A stretch of DNA of 64,000 bases, from positions 424,869 through 488,868 of the forward strand of contig NZ_JAGSSV010000001.1 in assembly GCF_018145875.1 (NCBI RefSeq), given 5' to 3'. Made by a program: the position numbers and the translations under genes. Positions 26,689-35,084 of this stretch are shown one piece after another. Source of the stretch: Marinomonas vulgaris. GTDB taxonomy: Bacteria; Pseudomonadota; Gammaproteobacteria; Pseudomonadales; Marinomonadaceae. The notes under the pieces are model-generated. The model made no database searches and was not told where the DNA came from. It was given only the letters and a program-made list of their open reading frames with translations. The stretch's first letter is position 1. Each line of letters begins with the position of its first letter.

Positions 26689-27177
26689 ATGACACAAAAA
26701 ATTGTAGTTTTAGGGGTCTCTGGTTCGGGCAAGTCACTGATCGGTAAGCACATTGCCGATGCTCTTGGGTATCGTTTTTTTGACGGCGACGACTTCCACA
26801 GCCAGGCCAATGTAGAAAAAATGCGCCAAAGCATACCTCTCACAGACGATGACCGAAAAGGCTGGCTAGAAACCTTGAATGGCCTTTTAAAAGAGCACCC
26901 AACCGCAGTGATCGCTTGCTCAGGTCTAAAACCGGAGTATCGAGCCATTTTGCGTAGCGGCGTGGACGATTTGGCGATGATCTACTTAAAGGGCAGCATA
27001 GACACTATTTGGCAGCGCCATCAGAAACGCAATGGGCATTATTTTAACGGTCGAGACATGCTAGAGAGCCAGTTCGCAACCCTAGTCGAACCAACAGAGG
27101 AAGAAGCCCTAGTCGTCGATATATCTCAAGAGCCTGCCGCCGTCTTGCAGCAAGCATTAAGGTTACTTAACAAGTAA
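26689..27177 (+). CDS. gntK: Gluconokinase
   Basis: The 162-residue cytoplasmic P-loop kinase has Walker A GVSGSGKS at about residues 8-15, RFFDGDDFHSQANVEKMRQS (substrate loop), ACSGLKPEYRAILR, and MLESQFATLVEPTEEE. It makes 6-phosphogluconate from gluconate and ATP, feeding the Entner-Doudoroff or pentose phosphate route. Length and motifs match E. coli GntK/IdnK. It stands just after the TRAP genes and before gntR. An imperfect hairpin (27184-27222, CACCACC/GGTGGTG) lies after the stop. Confidence 0.95.
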   Translation: MTQKIVVLGVSGSGKSLIGKHIADALGYRFFDGDDFHSQANVEKMRQSIPLTDDDRKGWLETLNGLLKEHPTAVIACSGLKPEYRAILRSGVDDLAMIYLKGSIDTIWQRHQKRNGHYFNGRDMLESQFATLVEPTEEEALVVDISQEPAAVLQQALRLLNK

Positions 27178-27308
27178 CAAAACACACCACCAGGTTAAGT
27201 CAATATGCTTACCTTGGTGGTGATTCATACTTTGTTAAAAAGCGACGTCATTAAGACTGAGTCTATACTCGTCTTATTTTTCTTTTTCGCTAGGAACGCC
27301 TTATGGTA

Positions 27309-27324
27309 ATGTTACTCGTAACAC
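27309..27324. promoter_or_regulatory. GntR-like operator upstream of gntR
   Basis: ATGTTACTCGTAACAC matches the two operators at 23551-23588 (GTTAC-x2-GTAAC core). It lies 35 bp before the gntR start, which suggests autoregulation. Confidence 0.75.
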
Positions 27325-27358
27325 TAGATGACGTTTTTCCGACACAAAGAGCACTGGT

Positions 27359-28354
27359 ATGAAAAAGAAACGCCCTACGCTGCAAGACGTTGCCGACCTA
27401 GTCGGCATCACCAAAATGACCGTCAGTCGTTTTTTAAAAAACCCAAACCAGGTGTCGATACCCTTACAAACAAAAATTGCTGATGCGTTAGAAGAACTCG
27501 GCTACATTCCGAATCGCGCCCCCGATATACTGTCGAAATCCAAAAGCCACGCCATCGGCGTGCTCTTGCCTTCGTTGACCAATCAGGTGTTTGCCGAAGT
27601 CATTCGTGGTATAGAAAGCGTAATTGAGCCCGCCGGCTATCAAACCATGCTCGCCCACTATGGTTACAGCCAAGAAACGGAAGAAACTCGTATTGCGACC
27701 TTGTTATCTTATGGGGTGGACGGCTTAATCATTTCGGAAAGCTACCACACAGAACGTGTCCGTAAAATGCTGGCTGTGGCTGGCATCCCTGTTATTGAAA
27801 TCATGGATTCGGTATCCCCTCCAATCGAACAAGCCATTGGCATTGATAATCAAGCAGCCGCCTACGCCATGACAGACTTTATGATTCAACGTGGACGGCA
27901 AAAAATTGTCTATTTCGCGGCGCGTATGGACCAACGAACCCTACTCAAAATCCAAGGCTACGAAACCGCCATGCGCGATCATGGCTTAACCCCTCTGTGC
28001 TTGAAAACCCAAAGTGCTTCGTCTTTCACGCTCGGGGCGACGTTTCTACAAGAGGCACTGGCCCAACAGGCAGACACGGATGGCATTTTTTGCACCAATG
28101 ATGACTTAGCCATTGGCGCCCTGTATGCGTGCCAAAAAGCTGGCATAAAAATTCCTCAGGACATCAGTATTGCAGGCTTTCATGGCCACGATATTTCTCG
28201 AGCCATGGTTCCGTTATTGGCAACAGTGGTCACACCCCGAGAAGAAATGGGACGCCTCGCTGCTGAACATTTACTGTCTCGGTTAGCCGGGCAGCCTATT
28301 TCACAAACCGTCATAGACTTGCCATTTCGTATCGAACCGGGTGAGAGTATTTAA
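27359..28354 (+). CDS. gntR: Gluconate-responsive LacI-family repressor GntR
   Basis: The 331-residue LacI-type repressor has an HTH that reads KKKRPTLQDVADLVG, then ITKMTVSRFLKNPNQVS, almost identical to E. coli GntR. A hinge helix (PNRAPDILSK) follows, then a periplasmic-binding-like effector domain (about residues 60-331). In E. coli, gluconate releases GntR from its operators. Matching operators precede both this gene and the TRAP/gntK operon, so one local regulon is likely. It is transcribed after gntK from its own promoter. Confidence 0.94.
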   Translation: MKKKRPTLQDVADLVGITKMTVSRFLKNPNQVSIPLQTKIADALEELGYIPNRAPDILSKSKSHAIGVLLPSLTNQVFAEVIRGIESVIEPAGYQTMLAHYGYSQETEETRIATLLSYGVDGLIISESYHTERVRKMLAVAGIPVIEIMDSVSPPIEQAIGIDNQAAAYAMTDFMIQRGRQKIVYFAARMDQRTLLKIQGYETAMRDHGLTPLCLKTQSASSFTLGATFLQEALAQQADTDGIFCTNDDLAIGALYACQKAGIKIPQDISIAGFHGHDISRAMVPLLATVVTPREEMGRLAAEHLLSRLAGQPISQTVIDLPFRIEPGESI

Positions 28355-28485
28355 CTCGCACTCTTTTTTCAAATGACCACGCAATAATTACTCGCTGTTC
28401 TCTGAACTAAGCTCGGTTTTTAATGGTGTTTTCGTATTCTATGCTTGATCGCATAGTGTGATTTCACCCTAATAACGAGCACTCT

Positions 28486-29805
28486 ATGACCACTCACACA
28501 ACACCTTCTTCTCATACTGAGCTAATCGCTCAAACATTACAATCTGCCGCGATTCCCGTTTTGTCTCGAGCCTCTATTCGTGAGCTGGTGTCGCTTGTCA
28601 ATCAGCTGGAAGCCGTGACAAGGATGCGTTATGTAAGAATGGAAATGGGCGTACCTGGATTGCCTGCCCCCAGTGTGGGCATTGATGCGGAGATTGAAGC
28701 GTTGCGCAGCGGTGTCGCGTCTCGCTATCCTATGCTCGAAGGGGTAGCGCCGCTAAAACAAGAAATCAGTCGTTTTTGCCGTTTGTTTATGAACATCGAC
28801 GTTGATCCAAACGGCTGCTTTCCGACCGTTGGCGCAGCGCAAGGAGCGTTGGCTGCGTTTTTAGTCGGCAATCGCACCAAAACCTCTGGCGCAACCCTGT
28901 TTATCGACCCTGGTTTTCCTAACCAAAAACGCCAACTTGATATGATCGGTCAAGAATGGGGCAGTTTCGATGTTTATGAGCATCGTGGAGAGGTATTACG
29001 ACCTGCTTTAGAAGCACATTTGTCGTCGGGAAAATACACCACCATGCTGTATTCCAACCCTAACAACCCTGCATGGATTTGCTTTGACGAACAAGAGTTA
29101 AAAATTATCGCCGACGTAGCCTCACGCCATGATGTGATCGTGATTGAAGATTTGGCCTATTTCGGCATGGATTACCGAGCAGACTACACCACTCCAGGGC
29201 AAGCGCCTTATCAGCCTAGTATTGCCCATTACACCGATCAATACATTTTACTGATTTCCAGTTCCAAGGTGTTCAGCTACGCCGGCCAACGCATCGCCAG
29301 CTTGGTGATTTCTGATGCGCTCTATCAGCGCCATTTTCCGTCTTTGGAAACCAATTTCCATCAAACACAATTTGGTAAAGCCATTCTATTTGGCACCTTA
29401 GGAGGGCTCACCGCAGGTGTGACTCACTCAACACAATACGGTCTTGCGGCCATGTTAAAAGCGGCTAACGAGGGTGAACTACCCTTTTTGCATCTAACGA
29501 AAGTGTACGAGCAAAGAGCGGCAAAAATGAAAGCCTTATTTGTTGAGCATGGCTTTAGCCTTGTTTACGACGAAGACAACGGTATCCCGCTTAGCGACGG
29601 CTTTTACTTTACCTTTGCGTTTACTGGCATGGATGGGGATGCCTTGCTGGAGGGATTACTTCATCATGGGATCAGTGCCATTTCATTGGCCAACACGGGG
29701 TCAAATAGAGTCGAAGGTGCCAGAGCCTGCGTGTCTCAAGTCAAAGAAGACCAGTTACCAGACTTAGCGCAACGGCTCGCCGCGTTTCAGCGGCAATTTG
29801 GCTAA
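28486..29805 (+). CDS. PLP-dependent class I/II aminotransferase, function unassigned
   Basis: The 439-residue fold-type I PLP enzyme has the Schiff-base lysine K261 in ISSSKVFSYAGQR, the pyridine-contacting Asp in VIEDLAYFGMDY (D222, with Y225), the NPNNPAW loop near 193, and EGVAPLKQEISRF near the start. The C-terminal carboxylate-binding Arg appears in GSNRVEGARACVS. It stands alone between gntR and a convergent response-regulator gene. The substrate cannot be told. 2-Aminoadipate for the lysine pathway at 4-9 kb is one speculative idea, but distance argues against a shared operon. Confidence 0.8.
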   Translation: MTTHTTPSSHTELIAQTLQSAAIPVLSRASIRELVSLVNQLEAVTRMRYVRMEMGVPGLPAPSVGIDAEIEALRSGVASRYPMLEGVAPLKQEISRFCRLFMNIDVDPNGCFPTVGAAQGALAAFLVGNRTKTSGATLFIDPGFPNQKRQLDMIGQEWGSFDVYEHRGEVLRPALEAHLSSGKYTTMLYSNPNNPAWICFDEQELKIIADVASRHDVIVIEDLAYFGMDYRADYTTPGQAPYQPSIAHYTDQYILLISSSKVFSYAGQRIASLVISDALYQRHFPSLETNFHQTQFGKAILFGTLGGLTAGVTHSTQYGLAAMLKAANEGELPFLHLTKVYEQRAAKMKALFVEHGFSLVYDEDNGIPLSDGFYFTFAFTGMDGDALLEGLLHHGISAISLANTGSNRVEGARACVSQVKEDQLPDLAQRLAAFQRQFG

Positions 29806-29820
29806 AAGAGTCGCTTTGTA

Positions 29821-30453
29821 TTAATCGATAAGGTTATGTTCAATAGCGTATTTAACCAAGCCCGCCGAGCTATGGATATCCAGTTTATTCTTGATATTCT
29901 GGCGATGGGTTTCCACGGTGCGAACACTGATACTCAAGGTGCTGGCGATCTCTTTATTCGATAACCCGATCGCCACCTCTTTGAGTACAGCGATTTCACG
30001 CTTACTCAATTCGTCGCATTGCTTGGGCGCAACGGAGGGTGAAAACAAAGCCTCAGACGCGCCAGAGCTAAAATACGTGCCACCTTGACAAACAGTACCA
30101 ATAGCTTGAACCAATTCTTCTGACGACACATCTTTAAGCACATAGCCATTTGCTCCCGACTGTATCAGCGACAAAATATACTCTTTATCGTTGTGCATAC
30201 TCAGCATGAGCACCTTCACTTTAGGCTGCTCGGATTTGAAACGCTTGGTGGCTTCTAATCCATTAAGCACAGGCATAGACACATCCATTAAAACTAGGTC
30301 TGGCTGAGTTTCAGCGGCTTTTTCTAAGGCTTCCAATCCATTCGAGGCGGTGGCAATAATATCGATATTGTCTTCCAGTTCTAAACGAGCCTGAAGACCA
30401 TCGAGTACCAACATATGGTCGTCGACCAAAAGAACTCGAATTTTTTTTGTCAT
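29821..30453 (-). CDS. NarL/FixJ-type response regulator
   Basis: The 210-residue product has a receiver domain (about 1-120) with RVLLVDDHMLV (acidic pair), phospho-acceptor Asp in PDLVLMDVSMPVLNG and Lys in GYVLKDVS, and a C-terminal LuxR-type HTH (about 145-205) with LSKREIAVLKEVAIGLSNKE-type sequence (SNKEIASTLSISVRTVETH). The ATG at 30453 gives MTKKIRVLLV; an upstream frame start at 30507 would add 18 unrelated residues and overlap the kinase gene. It follows the histidine kinase gene by 22 nt. The likely target is the TRAP operon at 31921-34925. Confidence 0.92.
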   Translation of the reverse strand: MTKKIRVLLVDDHMLVLDGLQARLELEDNIDIIATASNGLEALEKAAETQPDLVLMDVSMPVLNGLEATKRFKSEQPKVKVLMLSMHNDKEYILSLIQSGANGYVLKDVSSEELVQAIGTVCQGGTYFSSGASEALFSPSVAPKQCDELSKREIAVLKEVAIGLSNKEIASTLSISVRTVETHRQNIKNKLDIHSSAGLVKYAIEHNLID

Positions 30454-30475
30454 GTTTGTTGCTCTTTTAAATACA

Positions 30476-31831
30476 TTAAAGACGCTGCTCAAGGGGCAAC
30501 AGCGCATGAACCTTGGTGCCTTTTCCGTGCTGAGATTCTAACTCAAACTCTCCACCAACCAGTTCCAGCCGCTCGCGCATATTAATCAAGCCAATGCCAG
30601 AATACAGAGTAGATTTTTGTGATAACCCTTCACCATCGTCCGCACACTCAAACAATACATGCCGTTGTGACTGCATCACCTGCAAAGATATGGTGCTAGC
30701 ATTGGCATGTTTCTCAATGTTGGTTAAACATTCTTGTGCCAAACGGTACAGGGTGATTTCTATCTCATCCGGTAGCGTTATAGAAACATCAAAACGATAG
30801 TTTATTTCAATCTCTGTTCGTTCCGTAAACTGCCCAATCAGTGCCATGAGTGCGGTATCTAGCCCTAAATCATCCAAGATCGTGGGTCGCAAATTGTGCG
30901 AAATTTGTCGTACTTCGCTGATAGTCTGGTTGATCAAGTCACTGGCTTTGTGCAGCTCTTGCTCAACAATGTCTTTATCAAGCTCTCGTTTTAACTTTTT
31001 TTCCGCCAACTCAATGCGGAACTTACAACTGACTAGGAGCTGATTAATACCATCATGCAGCTCTCGAGAAAAGCCCCGTCGTTCACTTACTTGCCAACGC
31101 ATAAAGCGTTGAACCAGTTCTTTTAGCCTTGAGTCGGCTAATTTATGTTCATGAAGGTTGATCGCCAAACCCAGTAAAATCACCAGAATCACCGTCACCA
31201 CCACCACTTCAATAACGGTCGTAAAACTGTCTTGAATGTTACTATTCATAATGGCTTTGGTTTTAGCTAATTCAGCGTACACATCATCCAAATATAAGCC
31301 GGTGCCAATGATCCAATTCCATTTGTCTATGGCTACCACATACCCTATCTTATCTTCTTGTCGCATTAAGGGGGGTTTTTCCCACACATATCTGTGGTAT
31401 CCGCCACCCGCTTGGGCTTCGCGAATCAAACCTTGGATTAGATAATTGCCCGTTCTATCTTGAAAGCCCCACAGATTTTGCCCTACAAAGTCAGGTTGCG
31501 TTGGGTGCACCAGGTTTCGCCCGAGCATTTCATAGGCAAAAAAATAGCCGTCTTCCTCGTAACGTAATCGACCTATGATGTTTTTGACTAATCGCTGTGC
31601 TTCTACCGTGCTTAAGGATTCGTCCTCTAGAATCGGTTGAATTTCTGACATGGCAATACTAACGTAATTTTTCAGTGCCTTTTTCTTAGCATCAACCAGG
31701 TTAAATTCATAAATAGACAATTCTTCCGCCGCTAGGTCACGCGCCGATTGTAAGCCGAGGTAGGTAATAATGGCGGTCGCCACGATAAGCGGCGCAACCG
31801 CCAGCAGAATGATTTTACTTTTTAAGCCCAC
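30476..31831 (-). CDS. Membrane sensor histidine kinase with Cache domain (NarX/UhpB class)
   Basis: The 451-residue product has an N-terminal helix (about 5-25), a single-Cache-type periplasmic sensor (about 28-200) with EDGYFFAYEMLGRNLVHPTQ and LIREAQAGGGYHRYVWEKPP, a second helix (about 205-228), a HisKA_3 domain with phospho-accepting His in FSRELHDGINQLL, and a HATPase with SGIGLINMRERLELVGG and HGKGTKVHALLP. Such Cache domains in TRAP-linked kinases usually sense small carboxylates. It is in one operon with the response regulator and directly downstream of a TRAP operon terminator. Confidence 0.9.
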   Translation of the reverse strand: MGLKSKIILLAVAPLIVATAIITYLGLQSARDLAAEELSIYEFNLVDAKKKALKNYVSIAMSEIQPILEDESLSTVEAQRLVKNIIGRLRYEEDGYFFAYEMLGRNLVHPTQPDFVGQNLWGFQDRTGNYLIQGLIREAQAGGGYHRYVWEKPPLMRQEDKIGYVVAIDKWNWIIGTGLYLDDVYAELAKTKAIMNSNIQDSFTTVIEVVVVTVILVILLGLAINLHEHKLADSRLKELVQRFMRWQVSERRGFSRELHDGINQLLVSCKFRIELAEKKLKRELDKDIVEQELHKASDLINQTISEVRQISHNLRPTILDDLGLDTALMALIGQFTERTEIEINYRFDVSITLPDEIEITLYRLAQECLTNIEKHANASTISLQVMQSQRHVLFECADDGEGLSQKSTLYSGIGLINMRERLELVGGEFELESQHGKGTKVHALLPLEQRL

Positions 31832-31864
31832 ACAAACACTCTTTTTGATAGGAATACCAAAAAC

Positions 31865-31892
31865 AAAAAAAGCGGGGATAATCCCCGCTTTT
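31865..31892 (-). terminator. Intrinsic terminator of the second TRAP operon
   Basis: AGCGGGGA (31871-31878) pairs with TCCCCGCT (31882-31889) around TAA. On the minus strand the stem is followed by a run of seven T residues. It separates dctM from the histidine kinase gene. Confidence 0.92.
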
Positions 31893-31920
31893 GATTGTTC
31901 TCGCTCAAGGTAAGGCTAGG

Positions 31921-33210
31921 TTAGCCCATTCCGTACCAAGCAGGGAAGACCATAATACTGATCAACACCAAAACTTGAATAGCGATAAAGGGCGTTACAC
32001 CTTTGTAAATATCAGTAGTACGCACCGAATCCGGCGCCACCCCTTTGAGATAAAAGAGACTGAAACCAAAGGGCGGGGTTAAGAAAGAGGTTTGTAGGTT
32101 CATCGCAATCAAGATCGCGAACCATACCATGTTCACACCCAATGCTTCGGCAACAGGCGCCAATATAGGCACAATGATGAAAGCAATTTCAACGAAGTCG
32201 ATAAAGAAGCCCAAGATCAAAATGGCAATCATGGCTAGGATAATGAAGCCCCATTTTTCACCAGGAAGATTTAACAATACTTCTTCAACGATGTAGTCAC
32301 CGCCGGTGTAACTAAATGCCATAGAAAAAGCGGTTGCGCCCATTAAGATAGCAAAGACCATTGCGGTGACTTTAACGGTTTCTAAACCACTGTCGTACAA
32401 CATTTTCCAGCTAAACTGACCATAAATAAGTGCCAAGATCACCGCACCTACACCACCAAGAGCCGAAGACTCTGTAGGTGTCGCAATACCGGTAAAAATA
32501 GAACCCAGTACGATCAACACCAAAGCAAGAGGCGGAATAATCGCTTTTAATGCACTGCGGATTTGTTGCGCACGGGTTTCATTATCCAAATCTTGTGGCA
32601 TCGCTGGCGCCATTTCCGGCTTCAAGAAAGTCAAAATCAAGATATAAAGAATATAACAACCGATCAAAATCATGCCTGGAAACAAAGCGGCTTGGAATAA
32701 ATCCCCAACCGGAATGCCCAATACATCGCCCAAAATAATCAAAATAATAGACGGAGGAATAATTTGGCCTAGCGTACCCGAGGCACAAATAGTGCCGCAG
32801 GCAAGGGATTTGTCGTAGTTATACTTCAGCATAACAGGCAGGGAAATCAGACCCATGGCAACAACACTGGCACCAACCACACCAGTAGACGCGGCTAATA
32901 AAGCACCTACCAAAATAGTAGAAATCGCCAAACCACCACGTACACCACCAAAGAGTTTACCCATGGCTTCTAATAGCTGCTCTGCCAAGCGGGTTTTCTG
33001 TAACACGATCCCCATAAAGACAAAGAGTGGTACCGCCATCATAACGGTATTTTCCATGTAGCTTTGAATACGGAATGGCATAAAAGCAAACATGTCGAAA
33101 CCTTCCGCAAAAACACCGAAGATTAAGGCGATACCACCAAACGTAAAGGCAACAGGGAACCCTAGCAACAACAGCACTAGGGCAACGAAGAACATGATTA
33201 TTCCAATCAT
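31921..33210 (-). CDS. dctM: TRAP transporter large permease subunit (DctM), second system
   Basis: The 429-residue multi-span protein has VPLFVFMGIVLQKTRLAEQL, GTLGQIIPPSIILIILGDVLG (TLGQIIPPSIILI), GIATPTESSALGGVG and TSFLTPPFGFSLFYLKGVAP, all DctM features. It provides Na+-coupled transport with the DctQ at 33244 and the binding protein at 33840. The operon order on this strand is dctP-dctQ-dctM, closed by a terminator at 31865. Confidence 0.93.
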   Translation of the reverse strand: MIGIIMFFVALVLLLLGFPVAFTFGGIALIFGVFAEGFDMFAFMPFRIQSYMENTVMMAVPLFVFMGIVLQKTRLAEQLLEAMGKLFGGVRGGLAISTILVGALLAASTGVVGASVVAMGLISLPVMLKYNYDKSLACGTICASGTLGQIIPPSIILIILGDVLGIPVGDLFQAALFPGMILIGCYILYILILTFLKPEMAPAMPQDLDNETRAQQIRSALKAIIPPLALVLIVLGSIFTGIATPTESSALGGVGAVILALIYGQFSWKMLYDSGLETVKVTAMVFAILMGATAFSMAFSYTGGDYIVEEVLLNLPGEKWGFIILAMIAILILGFFIDFVEIAFIIVPILAPVAEALGVNMVWFAILIAMNLQTSFLTPPFGFSLFYLKGVAPDSVRTTDIYKGVTPFIAIQVLVLISIMVFPAWYGMG

Positions 33211-33243
33211 AAAAAACCTATAAACTTAAAATAGAGACAAGAA

Positions 33244-33783
33244 TCAATGTTGAATCGGAGGGTGAGAAAAGCCCTCTTGGCTGACGCCGCGCAGTACGTT
33301 AATACAGCGAATTAGCATACCTAAACCACTGATCGTCATTGAGAAAAAGGCAATAGGAATAACCGCTTTAATAATCCAGCGATAAGGCAAACCACCAGGG
33401 TCACCACTGGTTTCACCAAGAACGAATGCCTCATGCGCAAACCCGACACCGTAGTAACCAACCACTAGCGTAAAAGGCAGCAAAAAGAACACACATCCAA
33501 ATAAATCAATCCAAGCTTTGCCACGGATGGATAAATTTTCATAAATTAAATCCACACGAACATGACCACCGTGTTGAATGCCATAAGGAATGCCCAATAA
33601 GAATATCGCAGCGTATAAATGCCACTCTAATTCTTGCATACCAATAGAGACATCATTGAAGGCATAACGCATCAATACGTCGTAAAACACATTACATAAC
33701 AGAGCAATAAAAAGCACGGTAGACAGCACGCCTAACGCATTAGAAAAACGAGTGATTCCTCGTTCTAGGTGGATTAACAACAT
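33244..33783 (-). CDS. dctQ: TRAP transporter small permease subunit (DctQ), second system
   Basis: The 179-residue four-helix membrane protein contains DVLMRYAFNDVSIGMQELEW, GIPYGIQHGGHVRVDLIYEN and the loop LGETSGDPGGLPYRWIIKAV, typical of DctQ subunits paired with organic-acid TRAP systems. It begins about 57 nt after the dctP stop, beyond the hairpin at 33801-33832, and dctM follows 33 nt later. Confidence 0.92.
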   Translation of the reverse strand: MLLIHLERGITRFSNALGVLSTVLFIALLCNVFYDVLMRYAFNDVSIGMQELEWHLYAAIFLLGIPYGIQHGGHVRVDLIYENLSIRGKAWIDLFGCVFFLLPFTLVVGYYGVGFAHEAFVLGETSGDPGGLPYRWIIKAVIPIAFFSMTISGLGMLIRCINVLRGVSQEGFSHPPIQH

Positions 33784-33800
33784 TACAAACTCCTAGAAAA

Positions 33801-33832
33801 AAGCATGGCGAACTCTGTGGTTCGCCATGCTT
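33801..33832 (-). terminator. Strong hairpin between dctP and dctQ of the second TRAP operon
   Basis: AAGCATGGCGAA (33801-33812) pairs perfectly with TTCGCCATGCTT (33821-33832). No long T-run follows on the minus strand, so it is more likely a message stabiliser or attenuator than a full terminator. It occupies the same place as the hairpin in the first TRAP operon but its sequence is unrelated. Confidence 0.7.
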
Positions 33833-33839
33833 AGAGGTT

Positions 33840-34925
33840 TTATTCCGCTAAACTGTCAACGCTATCAAGGTAGGCACGATCAGAGATATTCGTCCAAACT
33901 CGAGCTTTTTTCAGGTAGTTCGCTTGAGATTCCAAGATTTCTTTCGCTAAAGGATCTTCTGCTGCTTTTTCATCAAGCAACTCTTGATTGGCCTTTTTCA
34001 TTGCGACAAGAACGTCTTGTGGGAAGGTTTTCACCTGTACGTTCGGGTACTCAGTTTTCATGGTTGCCCAGTTAGCTGCGCTCTCATGGTAAGACTGAAT
34101 GTACATATCGTAAGACGCTAGCTTCATAGATACACGCAAGATTTCACGTAGATCGTCTGGAAGTTTTTTCCACGTACGCTGGTTTACAAGGAACTGAAGC
34201 TCTGTTGCAGGCTCATGCCAACCTGTGTAGTAGTAAGGCGCGATTTTATGGAAGCCCATACGCAAATCAAGTGACGGTCCCACCCACTCTAGTGCGTCGA
34301 TAGTACGACGCTCAAGGGCAGTATAAAGCTCACCAGATGCGATGTTGGTTGGCTTAGCGCCCAATTTTGCCAATACTTCACCGGCAAAACCTGGAATACG
34401 CATTTTTAGACCTTGAAGGTCTTCAAGGGAATTGATTTCCTTTTGGAACCAGCCACCCATTTGGTTACTGGTGTTACCACCTGGGAAAGAAAGCAAGCCA
34501 AATGGTTCGTAGACTTTCTCCATCAATTCCATACCACCACCGTGGTAGAACCAACCATATTGTTCAGGTGTGATCATACCGAAAGGCATCGTAGTGAAGT
34601 ACAAGGTGTTTGGCACCTTACCTTTCCAGTAATAAGACGCGGAGTGACCCATGTCGTACTGGCCAGAACGCACCATATCAAAGATGCCTAAAGGCGCTTT
34701 GTGTTTGTTGGAAGAGTCAATGGTGATTTTTAAACGCCCGTTGGACATTTCTTCAGCGATGCGAGCCATGTTGCGAGGCGCTTCACCAAAAATAGGGAAG
34801 TTAGATGCCCATGTTTCTGCCATTTTGAGTTTGTACACTCGGTCTGCTGCAAAAGCAGGCATAGACATGGCGGTAACAGTAAGGGTTGTTGCTGCGATGA
34901 GAGTCGTAAATTTTAAGGATTTCAT
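33840..34925 (-). CDS. dctP: TRAP transporter substrate-binding protein, TakP-like (2-oxo or hydroxy acid)
   Basis: The 361-residue product starts at the ATG at 34925, which gives a clean signal peptide ending MSMPAFA before ADRVYKLKMAETW. A frame start four codons upstream (34937) lies on top of the AGGA and is less likely. The mature part contains TTMPFGMITPEQYGWFYHGG, GGNTSNQMGGWFQKEINSLE, LKMRIPGFAGEVL, and ALEWVGPSLDLRMGFHKIAP, features shared with TakP-type proteins that bind 2-oxo acids such as pyruvate or hydroxy acids such as lactate. It is first in dctPQM, upstream of the two-component genes that may control it. The exact ligand is not known. Confidence 0.88.
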   Translation of the reverse strand: MKSLKFTTLIAATTLTVTAMSMPAFAADRVYKLKMAETWASNFPIFGEAPRNMARIAEEMSNGRLKITIDSSNKHKAPLGIFDMVRSGQYDMGHSASYYWKGKVPNTLYFTTMPFGMITPEQYGWFYHGGGMELMEKVYEPFGLLSFPGGNTSNQMGGWFQKEINSLEDLQGLKMRIPGFAGEVLAKLGAKPTNIASGELYTALERRTIDALEWVGPSLDLRMGFHKIAPYYYTGWHEPATELQFLVNQRTWKKLPDDLREILRVSMKLASYDMYIQSYHESAANWATMKTEYPNVQVKTFPQDVLVAMKKANQELLDEKAAEDPLAKEILESQANYLKKARVWTNISDRAYLDSVDSLAE

Positions 34926-34998
34926 TATATTTATCATCCTGTTGTCTTAGTTTTTTATTATAGAAGATCGAACAGGGTGGATAATCGCGCAGATAAAT

Positions 34999-35069
34999 AG
35001 TGTAAACAATTCGTACGAATACCGATCACTACGTAATAAGTACGTATTTCACTAAGTATTAATACGTAG
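34999..35069. promoter_or_regulatory. Cluster of TACGTA-type dyads upstream of the second TRAP operon
   Basis: The 12-bp palindrome ATTCGTACGAAT lies at 34999-35010. CTACGTA (from 35029), TACGTA (35041-35046) and TACGTAG (ending near 35069) follow, the first and last forming an inverted pair. They lie 75-145 bp before dctP, where an activator such as the NarL-type regulator at 29821 would bind. The core motif repeats too often to be chance in 70 bp, but AT-richness makes some copies less telling. Confidence 0.5.
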
Positions 35070-35084
35070 GAACACAAGAAAAAG

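Noticed and set aside
27184..27222. Terminator after gntK
   Set aside because: CACCACC/GGTGGTG arms are present but the stem is imperfect and no T-run follows; mentioned with gntK only.
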